A stretch of DNA of 64,000 nucleotides from Struthio camelus. Taxonomy: Eukaryota > Chordata > Aves > Struthioniformes > Struthionidae. Where the stretch lies: NCBI RefSeq assembly GCF_040807025.1, contig NC_090944.1, positions 1,826,068-1,890,067 of the forward strand, given 5' to 3'. Below, in pieces: positions 55,801 through 64,000 of this stretch; position 1 is the first letter of the stretch, and the number at the start of each line of letters is the position of its first letter. Position numbers and translations under genes: made by a program. Under the pieces are notes generated by a model. The model ran no database searches and had not been told where the DNA came from. It saw nothing but the letters and a program-made list of their open reading frames with translations.

Positions 55801-56406
55801 AAGTGTCGTGTTTGTGTTTAGTCGGCAGAGCATTCAGGAGCTGAGCCTTGGAAGAGGAAGGAGAACTCCCGATCCGTATGAAGGACACGATGAGTGTGTC
55901 TGCCTGATCAATCGGTTTGTTTTTGTGCCTCTGAATTGTGGTCTGCTGCAATTTACTAGTCCCAAGTGTTTGATCAAGTGGAGGACCTCTTGGCCTCTGG
56001 AACGCTCATTCCTTTTAGGATCCTCCCACTGTTCTGCTGAGGGTGATGGCTTGGATGAATCTTTCTGCTCAGCCCCCTGACCAATATCAATTCTCCCCTG
56101 TTTTACAACTTCTTTCTGCAGATCACTGTTGGAGGCTACATAGTCTCCATTCACAGGGGAATTCAGATCTTGCTCCAGAGTGCCCCCAGGATCACATCCA
56201 CCGTGCTTTCTAAGGATCTCACGGACTTCTTCTGACAGCCAGTTTCCTATGTGATGGTTCATCTGAGCTAAGCATTTAAACTTCTGTTCTGGAGACATGT
56301 TTTTGCATGTTGCTGCTCTACTCAGCCCTGTCAGGAGCAGGAAAGCCTGAGTTCGGGGAACGGCTGGCTTCCTAAGACTCAGGGAGCATTCCTGCGCCTC
56401 CTTCAT
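52860..56406 (-). pseudogene. VLIG paralogue pseudogene, copy A
   Basis: The copy reads right to left and begins at the equivalent of about residue 740 of the intact gene (QAFLLLTGL block near 56340), so the MACPF-like part is absent. Pieces in different frames are 55834-56406, 55592-55951, 54916-55325, 54576-54884, 53624-54739, 53344-53595 and 52860-53290. The breaks include a stop/frame shift near 55310. The whole G domain is lost (the text jumps from about residue 1460 to about 1755 at ~54700). A 492-bp deletion near 53562 is seen by comparison with copy B. The C-terminal QCPLCSALCTDTI..DGDH..FHRP motif survives. It cannot encode a VLIG GTPase. Confidence 0.92.
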
Positions 56407-56458
56407 AGCACTTCACATGGTGTTTCACTCTCGCCTCCCACAGAGTCTTGCTCAGAGG

Positions 56459-56464
56459 TTTATT
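56459..56464 (-). terminator. Polyadenylation signal of the four-exon gene
   Basis: AATAAA on the minus strand (TTTATT on plus), 93 bases after the stop codon of the minus-strand gene at 56557. It sits just before pseudogene copy A begins. Confidence 0.5.
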
Positions 56465-56556
56465 GACGCTGGCCCGGAGGTGGCGAAGGCGTCTAGCTCC
56501 GCGGGCGCTGGTTACTGGCACGTCTGCCCAGGCGCGGAGCCTGCTGCTGGCCCCAA

Positions 56557-58192
56557 TCAGCTGGCCCTTGCCTGGCGCCTCCTGAGCACTCGCCGTGGCC
56601 TTCGCAGGAAGGAGGCGCATCTGCGGAGGCCCTTGCGCAGCCCTCTGAAGGCGCCTGCAGGGCAGGCTGGGCAGGCTGGGCACAGCAGGCAGGCCAGGGC
56701 CGCTGTGCAGCCGGCGGCTGCAGCGGGAGGGGAGGGCGCCTCCGGTGGTGGGCTCCAGAGCTGCATGGTGGGCCAGCGCTGCAGGGAGGTGGCACACGCT
56801 GGCTCCTCGTCCTCTTCGTCCTCGGACTGCTCGGGGGGCGAAAGTGGCTGCACTGTGCCTTCCCCTGCCAGCGGGACGGGTGCCCAGGCACAGTGCAGGA
56901 TGGACCGGCGCGGGATGTGGGCTGGCCAGTCGAGGTGTGGGGCTTTGGGGAGGCAGTCCAGCAGCTCGTGTCCTTCCTCGCTGAGCAGCACGGTCTGGTT
57001 GTGCCCAAAGCGGACCCGCCTGCATGGTGGGGATGGCGGGAGGGCTGTGGGCACAAGCAGCTCACCCAGCACTGCTGCAGGTGTTGGGGGAGCGTCCAGC
57101 AGGATGGAGGTTGGTGGCAGTGGGAGAGGGCCATCCAACTTCCATCCATCCGTGTCCGGCTCCGAGGTCGGCAGGAGGTGGCAAGGGGGCAAGGTGTCCT
57201 CGCTTGTGAGCCTGGGAGGGAGAAAGGAGGTGAGGAGGCTGCCTTGGGTGCCCCAGGGGGAAGCCCTGGTGGCGGCAGCAGATGCCAAAGGGTGCCAGGG
57301 TGCGGGCAGAGGGGGCGCTGGGGCCAGGGCTGCAGCAGTGGGCAAGGAGCAAAGGGGCTTCCCAGTTGGTGAGCAGCAGGCATGCGGCATGTCCTGGGCA
57401 TCCCGCGCGTCGACCCCAGCCCTAGCCATGCCATGCCCTGCTCTTTGGGGGGCCCAGGCCAGGCGCAGGTCTGTGGCTCTGGGCTGCATCGGGCTCTTGC
57501 CTGCGGTGGGCCTGGCCAGGGCTGTGGGGCAGCCCCCCTGCAGGCCAGGCCTCCGCTTACCCTGCCTGCCGGCTGGCTGCACAGTCCTGCGTCTCCACCG
57601 TGGGCAGGAAGGAGGCTGCTGGAAGAGGAGGCAGAGAGGCAGTGAGCGAGGGCAGCCCGTCGGCGGAGCCCCAGCTGGGGCCAAGGGCGGTGGGCGCTGG
57701 CGGCGCTGGGCTGTCTTGGCCGGGAGGCGCTGCCGAGCGCGCCTACGCTCTGGGCCGGGGCTGCTCACCTCCGGGCTCGTCCACGCTGCCGTTGCCCAGG
57801 CTGCCAGCACTGCCGCGAGGCCCCTGCACAGCCCAAGAGAGCGCTGCCTTAGTGGCGAGCATCCTCGCTGCGCCAAGAGGCGCCCTGCTCGCGGAAGGGC
57901 TGCGCGGGGCACGCAGAGCTGAGGCTGGAGGCAGGCTTGCGCGCAGCACCGTCAGGCTGCCCTTGCTGCAGGTGCTGCCGCGGCCTCAGCCCTCTCGCTG
58001 CCCGCGCCAGCTCGGGGCCATGCCCAGGCTGACTCCTACCTTGGGCCAGAGCCTTTTCCCCGCCAGCACCAACACCACCGCTATGCACAGGATCGTGAGG
58101 ACGTTGACGACCGAGGGCATGTGGGCCAGGCACACCACAAAGAGGCTCAGCACCACAAACTCGCCCACGACGCTCAGCCTCCGAGGCTCCAT
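56557..58192 (-). CDS. Unrecognised four-exon gene: short two-pass membrane protein with disordered tail, 306 residues
   Basis: Exons on the minus strand are 58040-58192, 57769-57823, 57561-57618 and 56557-57211 (153+55+58+655 = 921 nt, 306 codons plus stop). Every junction has matching phase. Donors are AAG|GTAGGA, GGAG|GTGAGC and GCAGG|GTAAGC; acceptors are GGCTGTGCAG, CCTCTTCCAG and CTCCCTCCCAG. Residues 8-45 hold two hydrophobic segments (VVGEFVVLSLFVVCLAH and VVNVLTILCIAVVLVLAG). The rest is Pro/Ala-rich with a CRRVRFGHNQ stretch near 152-161, a PRRSIL block and an acidic SEDEEDEE run, ending in Arg-rich sequence. RVRF matches the PP1-docking RVxF pattern, a weak short motif. I know no family for it. 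The high GC content keeps frames open, so the splice-phase chain, not length, is the evidence. Confidence 0.6.
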
Positions 58193-58950
58193 GCCGCCAC
58201 CGGAAGCGCGCCGCGAGCGTGCAGCCTGCTCAGCGCTCCGCCTCCACGTCCTGCTCCAAGAGTGCCACCCAAAACACAGCACCCACCTCTGAGCACGCCG
58301 CCCCTTGCAGCCACCCTCCCCCTCCCCGACCAAGGCAGACCAGCAGCCCCCAAAGCCCTGCTCCCCACCGCCCCTCCAACGCCCCTCCACCAACCTCCCC
58401 CGACCCTGACCGCTCCGCTCTGCTCTGCGGCTCACCCTGTGCACGCTCCTCCGCACCCCAAGATCGACAGCGTCAATCTGACACCAGGAGAAGAGCCAAA
58501 GGCCGCCGAGAGCAACTCTGCAAAAAGCAGGGCACGGTGCCCTCACTCCGTCGGCCTTGCCTGGCTGCCCGCTCCCGCCGCTGCTTTCCCACGGGTGACG
58601 CGGGGACACCGGGTCGTGAGCAGCAAGGGCGCAGAATGGTGCCCGAGCGTGGCTGGGCTTCGCGGCAGGGACGTTTGCCTGATTGTGGCACTTGTGCCCG
58701 CCGAGGGAGCGTGCAGCGGGTGGTGGGCGCTGGGGGGGCGACAAAGCCAGGGAGAGCGCCCCGAGGGGAGGAGAGACTGCAGAGAGACGGAAGGAGCCAG
58801 CTCTTACCCCGCTGCCTCGCTCCTTCGCCCCAGCTCAACACCACGCTCTCCACCTGCTCGCGCACTCGCTCGCACACTCGCTCGCTCGCTCACTCGCAGG
58901 CAAAGTGACAGCAGCACTTCCCCCAGCCCCACCTCCAGAAAGACCCCGGC
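58193..58950 (-). promoter_or_regulatory. CpG-rich 5' region of the four-exon gene
   Basis: Dense CpG and GC-rich sequence lies immediately upstream of the ATG at 58192, including a CGCTCGCTCGCTCACTCG run at about 58861-58898. No TATA box is seen near the ATG, which fits a CpG-island promoter. Long frames on both strands here are GC artefacts. Confidence 0.45.
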
Positions 58951-59152
58951 ATTGTGATGCCATGGTGACATCACTTCCACACACCTGGTCTGCCAGGGCA
59001 CCCCCAGGCCCAACCTGACGCTGCTCTCACCCAAACTCCAACAAGGCGCGGCCCGCCAAGGCCAGCCCCAACACAGCTCCCGCCAGCACAAAGCCCAACC
59101 AAAGACCAGAGTCGTCCCTGACAAGCCCATGCCGAGCCCGTGGCTCGTTCTT

Positions 59153-60560
59153 CCTTTGGGCACTTTTCCCCTTCTGGACGGGTTGCTGCTGTGCCCTTCA
59201 ATTGTGCACAGCAATCTTGTTGCAATTGTGAGCGGAAACGGCACACAAGCCATTTGCAGCATGCCTGCGGGGAGCTTTCTGGCGTGAGGCCCCAATTGGC
59301 AGAAGCTGCTCCTGCTTCTCTAGACTTTGTATAGGCAGCTTCCTTGTTATCCTCAAGTACAAGGAAACATTGACTTGCTACAAGACTGGAGCAAAGGGCA
59401 GGGACCAACTGATTTCTTGTAACCCACTGGGTCCCATTGAGGACTTGAGGGCGATGGAAGTGAACACTGTGGTCCCCATCAGGAGCACGTATTGTGTCTG
59501 TGCAAAGAGCGCTGCACAACGGGCATTGCTTCCAGCAGCCGTGCAGCCCTTCAACTCCGATTGTATGAGGTTTCCAGTTCCAAGCTTTCAGATGAGGCAC
59601 GGAAAATGCCTGTTTCAGGTTTGCTAGCACAGGGGCCAGAGCTTTACTCGTTGCCTCCTTCAGGAGCTCTAGCTCCTTTCTTTCTTGATGCTCAGTGCTT
59701 TTCAGATGACTTCTGGGAAGTTCAGAATTAGCTCCAAGTCTGCTCCCAAATTCCTCTAGCCACAGGGAGACATTGCCACAGTTCTCTTGGGCAACTGGAG
59801 TTGTAGGCGCAAAGCTAGCAGCAGCAACAAGAGTCTGGAATGAATTCAGGGAAACATGGAACAAGTTCTTCAGCCTTGAATTGTTCTTGTCTAAGCAATA
59901 GTTGTTAACACACTTCTCAACGAAACCTTCTAAAACATGTTGGGGGAAATGAATGTGCTGCCTGAACTTCTCACCATTCTCTTCCTCCGCAAGAGACAGG
60001 AGAATAGCTGTTTCTAGTTGAGATCGATGGCCATTGAAAGCTGGAGAGTTAGAGCTCCTTTCCCAGGCTATATCAAGAGCAGTCTTCACAGACACTGCCT
60101 GTCAAAGAGCTCCTGAAAGCTTGTCACATAAAAAAATCAGCAACTGCTGTGATAGAGGGCGCTCCTTGGCAGGACATGTGGAAACTTGTGAAGAAGTCTT
60201 CTCTCTGGCCCTGCAGGTAGAAAGTGGGGTTGTTTGCTCTTGTGAAAGCCTTCTGCATCTTTGCCAACCTTTCTGCTGCCACTTTGCCTAGAGACACTGC
60301 TGAATGTCTTCTGTATCCATGAGTGAAGACATATGTGGAGTTCCTGGCTGCCGAGTCCACCTGTTTTCCTATTTCATGCAGTCTGTCATGAATGCAACTT
60401 TGGTTGTCATGCATTGGCTCCTGTTCCTTTGTGTCGATGGGGAGGCTGATGAGCTGTGTGATGCGGTCGTGAAGCTGCTCCGTTCTGGTAATAGCGCAGC
60501 TGCACAAAGGCTTTTTCCTGAAGGGCAGTGCTCCCTTCATGACCACCTGCTTGGAAATAG
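59153..60560 (-). pseudogene. VLIG paralogue pseudogene, copy B (3' half)
   Basis: Same family as copy A, offset about +6008 at the left end and exactly +6500 from 60062 to 60560. Frames are 58971-60095 and 60124-60546. A stop after FFM-type sequence (near 60124) separates them, as in copy A. B keeps 492 bp (in frame) that A has lost. It carries QCPLCSALCTDTI..DGDH..FHRP. It stops abruptly at 60560, at the base equivalent to 54060 of copy A; the next base of the same alignment is at 62357. Confidence 0.9.
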
Positions 60561-60900
60561 CTTCGATTGGGCAGGTCTCTCTCAGGGAGTGGTCCTCTCA
60601 GGTCCCGAGTACAATTGTTTGTTGTCCCCACTGTAACGCTGAGCCATCTATTTCGTAGGCCCTACGCACGGTGTCTGGTTCACTCCCCCAGGTGACATGA
60701 CAGTTTTGATCCCACACATTCCTCCAGTTCAAGTCTTGTGGAAGATTCTTGGCTTGCTAGACATATGATGGAGAGATGGGAGTTTGAGACTTGTATGCCC
60801 AGGCCCCAATCATATAGACGCACCGTTGGTATTATTCCCGATACGGTTGATTCTCTCTTTCATAGTAACTGGAATGATCCCAAGGGGAATGGGGCTCCCT
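60561..60900 (-). other. Possible endogenous-retrovirus remnant
   Basis: On the minus strand a degraded, stop-interrupted frame with Trp- and Cys-containing text (NCHVTWG-like) is reminiscent of retroviral envelope or another ERV region. There is no LTR or pol support. This is a weak call and could be unrelated sequence. Confidence 0.25.
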
Positions 60901-61210
60901 GTGTGCGTGGCCAGTGGCAACCAAGCTGTAATTTGGGGAGTAGTCACTCAATGTGCAAAACCTTTCCTTAGCTCCAAAACCAGATTGCTAGCTGTACGTT
61001 CTAACCATTCCCTCAACTGGTTTAAATCAACTAGGTGAACCAACCCCATGCCAATCCATAGGACCTATAACATTGGAACACTACATGAGCACATTACAGG
61101 TGATTGTGGAAGGTGTGTGATGGGCTCGACCATCGACGGGAACCAATTCTGAGAAGAAAGGAAAAGAAAACTTCTGGGATGTGAGTGTTAAAATTTTAGC
61201 CTTAACATTT

Positions 61211-61390
61211 CACAGAATCACAGGCTCACAGAATGGTGGAGGTTGGAAGGGACCTCCGGAGATCCTGGAGTCCAACGCCCCTGCTCAGCCAGGGTCCTCT
61301 GGAGCATATTGCCCAGGATTGGGCCAGGCGGCTTTTGAATATCTCCAGGGAAGGAGACTCCACAACCTCTCTGGGCAACCTGGTCGAGTG
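61211..61390 (-). mobile_element. CR1 3' terminal fragment
   Basis: CACAGAATCACAGGCTCACA, then GGAGGTTGGAAGGGACCTCC, down to CTCTCTGGGCAACCTGGTC: about 180 bases of a CR1 3' end in reverse orientation. The satellite block begins next to it, as satellite DNA does after the CR1 at 50.0-50.7 kb. Confidence 0.92.
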
Positions 61391-61404
61391 CTCCGGAACC
61401 CTCT

Positions 61405-62218
61405 CCGCACCCCCAAAAAAAAGGCCTAGATTCCCTCAACACCCCCATGACAAGGCCCAGCACCGCCAAAACAATGCCCACATCCCCTCAGTACCCCGAA
61501 AACAAGGCCCAGATCCCCTCTGCACCCCGAAAACAAGCCTAGTTCTCCCAAAACAAGGCCCACCACCCCCAACACAACACCATGACCACTCAGGACCCCC
61601 ACGACAAGCCCAGCACCCCCAACACAAGGCCCACCTCCTCTAAGCACCCCCAAAACAAGACCCAGATCCCCTCTCCACCCCCATAACAAGCCCAGCAAAC
61701 CCTACACAATGCCCAGCACCCCCAACACAATGCCCTGATCCCCTCAGCACCCCCACAACAAGCCCAGCACTCCCAAAACAAGGCCCAGCACCCCAAAAAC
61801 AAGGCCCTGATCCCCTCTGCACCCCCACAACAAACACAACACCCCCAACACAAGGCCCACCTCCTCTAAGCACCCCCAAAGCAAGACCCAGATCCCCTCT
61901 CCACCCCCATAACAAGCCCAGCAAACCCTACACAATGCCCAGCACCCCAAAAACAAGGCCCTGATCCCCTCTGCACCCCCACAACAAACACAGCACCCCC
62001 AACACAAGGCCCACCTCCTCTAAGCACCCCCACAACAACACCCAGATCCCCTCTGCACCCCCAACACAAGGTCCAGATCCCCTCTGCACCTCAAAACAAA
62101 GACCAGCACCCCCAACACAAGGACCAACTCCCCTCTGCACCCCCCACGACAAGACCAGCACCCCCAACACAACGCCCCACTCCCCCCTGCACCCCCGCCA
62201 CAAGCCCAGCACCACGAG
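61405..62218. repeat. 51-bp satellite array, block 2
   Basis: Same CCCCCAACACAAGGCCCA module family as 50725-52020. It also has a higher-order repeat: the segment starting AACACAAGGCCCACCTCCTC recurs at 61621, 61847 and 62001. Long minus-strand frames (for example 61590-61853) translate the array. Confidence 0.88.
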
Positions 62219-62239
62219 ACACCCTGACCAGAAGGCTAG

Positions 62240-62356
62240 CCCGCGAGTTTATTGTAGACATGTTTTGGGAAGTACGACTAGCATCTGAAATACAAAGGGA
62301 TGAAATGAAATGCAGCTTCCAGCAGCAATGATCTCTTGCACTGCCTGCAAGGGATG
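62240..62356 (-). pseudogene. Displaced fragment of VLIG pseudogene 3' tail
   Basis: It matches copy A from about 52945 to 53055 (shared GAAATACAAAGGGATGAAAT, GAAATGCAGCTTCCAGCAG, GATCTCTTG.ACTGCC.GCAA). It is joined directly, at GGGATGCC, to sequence that in copy A lies 1 kb away. It is therefore out of order. Confidence 0.8.
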
Positions 62357-64000
62357 CCATGGGAAATGCATCCTTTGGCAAGAAGCATTTTATTTCTTCC
62401 TCTCTGTTTGGCTCTTGCTTGAAATGTTCCAGCAGAGTGGTCTCACCAGGGAGGTTTATGTTTGGTTCTGCAGGAGGAGGTGCACTGGAAGATACTTTGT
62501 AGAGCCATTGTTTCCAGAGGCTAGCCAAGTGTTGCCTCAGCTTTTCTTCATGCACCTCTTCCTTCTTTAGCGACAAAGCCACCAGTTGCCTTCTCTTGAC
62601 AAGCTCGTGTTCACATTCTGGCTTCTTCTGATGCCCTTTGCTCTGATTCTTCTCCAGTTCAATGAACTCGGCAGACTTTCTCTGTGTCTCTTCCACAAGT
62701 GCTTCTCTCCGATCTTGCGGTTGATTTTCAATGCTTGCTTTCCGCTGAATCAAAAGCCCACTGGCGTCATCTTCCCTGAAATACGGTTCCAAGCCTTTCC
62801 AGAGGGTCGCATATTTATCTTGCACTTCCTCCATAAGGCTTCTTCGGGTCACTTGCGGAACGTCTCCCTTTCTAATCTGATTGTTCCGTTTCATTTGCAA
62901 GTCTAGGATGTGGCTCCCCAGCTGCCAGGTCCACTAGCTGTCGGTTGTTCCTAAGCTGTTGTCTGCGGCAACTTCCCAAGTGTTTTGGAAACGGAAGATT
63001 GACTGCCACGTCAGGTAGTTTGCAAAAACATTCATCTTTTGAGTTCAAGGATTCTAGAGCTTCATGAATCTGCCCTACTTCTCTCAAAAGACGCTTGAGA
63101 CCAATGGATGAATCATTGACTGCATTGGAGAGGGCTTCTAACTTATTCATCAATGCTGTTTTCAGACTGGTTTTTTTCCTTGCTTTTCTTTATTTCCAGG
63201 ATTTGATACCTTCACTGATGATACTCTTTCTGAAGTTCCTCCAAGTGCTCAGGGGACAGGTCATCCCTAAAGACCTTCATCCACTGCAGCAAGTATTTCT
63301 TGGTGTCTCTTGCCTGTGCCTGGAGAAAAGCGAGGACTGATTTCAGCAGCTGCTTGAGGGGGAACGCTCTGTCGAGTTGCTTTCTTCGTCCTGCACACTT
63401 CTCTGGCTCAGTTTGGCTCCCATGATGTTCTATGTTCTTGTTCCTCTTTTCCTGCAAGCGGGGGAGCTCTTTCTCCTTTTCACACCATGGGTACCATAGT
63501 TGTCCTTGAAGAGGCAGTAGCTGTGATTTGATCTCAAACACAATTTCTCCTTTGTCAAGAATCCCACCAAGGTTCTTGCCTTTGCTTTGGCTCTCACACA
63601 CTCTTCTGCCTCTTTAGCCACAATAAATCCACGTTGGCGAGCTGTGTCCTGACAAGCATCAAGCCTTAAAAGGTTGTTTCACCTTGCTAGCAGATCTCTG
63701 ATTGTTTTTACCAGCTCCTCTACCAATTCTGCTTTGTTTCTGTTCTGGATACCCCTTTTTACATTCTGGCTAGATCGGCCACATGCAACATTCTCTTCTT
63801 CAGTGAAAAGACAAATCAAAGGCTTTTGAGACTGCCACGGGTCACGTACAATGTTCATGCCTTTCTTGTCACTCTGGTCAGACTCAGCTAACTGAGAGCC
63901 TCCTTCACAGAAGAGATCTGCTGTAAAAACGGCAATTGTTGTTCATGACCTCTAGCATCTCCATGCAGGTTACAAAAAGCAACACAGCCGTCAAAAGTGT
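62357..64000 (-). pseudogene. VLIG paralogue pseudogene, copy C (continuation of B), runs off the window
   Basis: The copy is collinear with copy A 54061-55704 at a constant offset of +8296, so no net indel, with only scattered substitutions. It shares A's breaks: the frame shift before 63621, the stop near 63212, and the same G-domain excision at ~62999. Frames are 63212-63621, 62872-63153 and the 62.09-62.90 kb frame, which runs on into satellite. It is most simply the 5' half of the copy whose 3' half is B. Confidence 0.92.

Larger units (their letters stand above)
60561..62356. other. 1796-bp insert splitting the B/C pseudogene
   Basis: The left flank ends TTGGAAATAG and the right flank resumes CCATGGGAAATG, contiguous in copy A at 54060/54061. 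The insert holds unique sequence (60561-61200), a CR1 piece, a satellite block and a 117-bp piece of VLIG-tail sequence. No long target-site duplication is visible, so it is not a simple transposon insertion. Confidence 0.75.

Noticed and set aside
58121..58957. Plus-strand 278-codon frame in the CpG-rich region
   Set aside because: It is antisense to the first exon of the four-exon gene and ends in a simple CGCTCG repeat; no splice or domain support.

Overview
The window is bird nuclear DNA. The signs are CR1 LINE copies ending in the bird-type ATTCTGTGATTCTGT tail, short-intron vertebrate genes with GT-AG splice sites, LTR-like repeats, GC-rich minisatellites, and a giant single-coding-exon VLIG-family GTPase. 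The species cannot be named. Several CR1 copies are nearly identical to each other, so CR1 was active recently in this lineage.

Layout. (1) 1-10140, plus strand: the last ten coding exons and 3' UTR of HADHB, the mitochondrial trifunctional protein beta subunit. One intron carries a 1.3 kb CR1. (2) 10.1-24.2 kb: no gene that I can support. It holds a GC-rich block with an 83-bp tandem repeat, a G-rich minisatellite split by a 1.8 kb CR1, and a TGTGCATG-type repeat. (3) 24286-26899: four exons of an exostosin gene (EXTL1-like). The fourth has a nonsense codon and an internal deletion, and the usual large first exon is not found. (4) 26.9-36.6 kb: no recognisable gene. (5) 36670-48736: an interferon-inducible VLIG gene. 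It has an ISRE, a TATA box and a probable noncoding first exon, then a 4.5 kb intron with LTR-like repeats and a CR1, then one uninterrupted 2440-codon exon. (6) 50.0-64.0 kb: a duplicated, rearranged area. Two dead VLIG paralogue copies lie on the minus strand (52.86-56.41 kb, and 59.15-64.0 kb split by a 1.8 kb insert), accompanied by 51-bp satellite blocks and CR1 pieces. A compact four-exon minus-strand gene (56557-58192) lies between the dead copies; I do not recognise it.

Function. HADHB works in mitochondrial long-chain beta-oxidation and has no evident link to its neighbours here. The VLIG gene is the immune-related centre of the window. Its predicted protein joins a MACPF-like N-terminal region, a degenerate and then a canonical P-loop, and a Cys/His C-terminal motif. 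The pseudogenes share one excision of the G domain and have mosaic similarity to the intact gene, so the cluster appears to have been shaped by duplication, recombination and possibly gene conversion. All functional statements rest on reading motifs and recalling families; no search was run.
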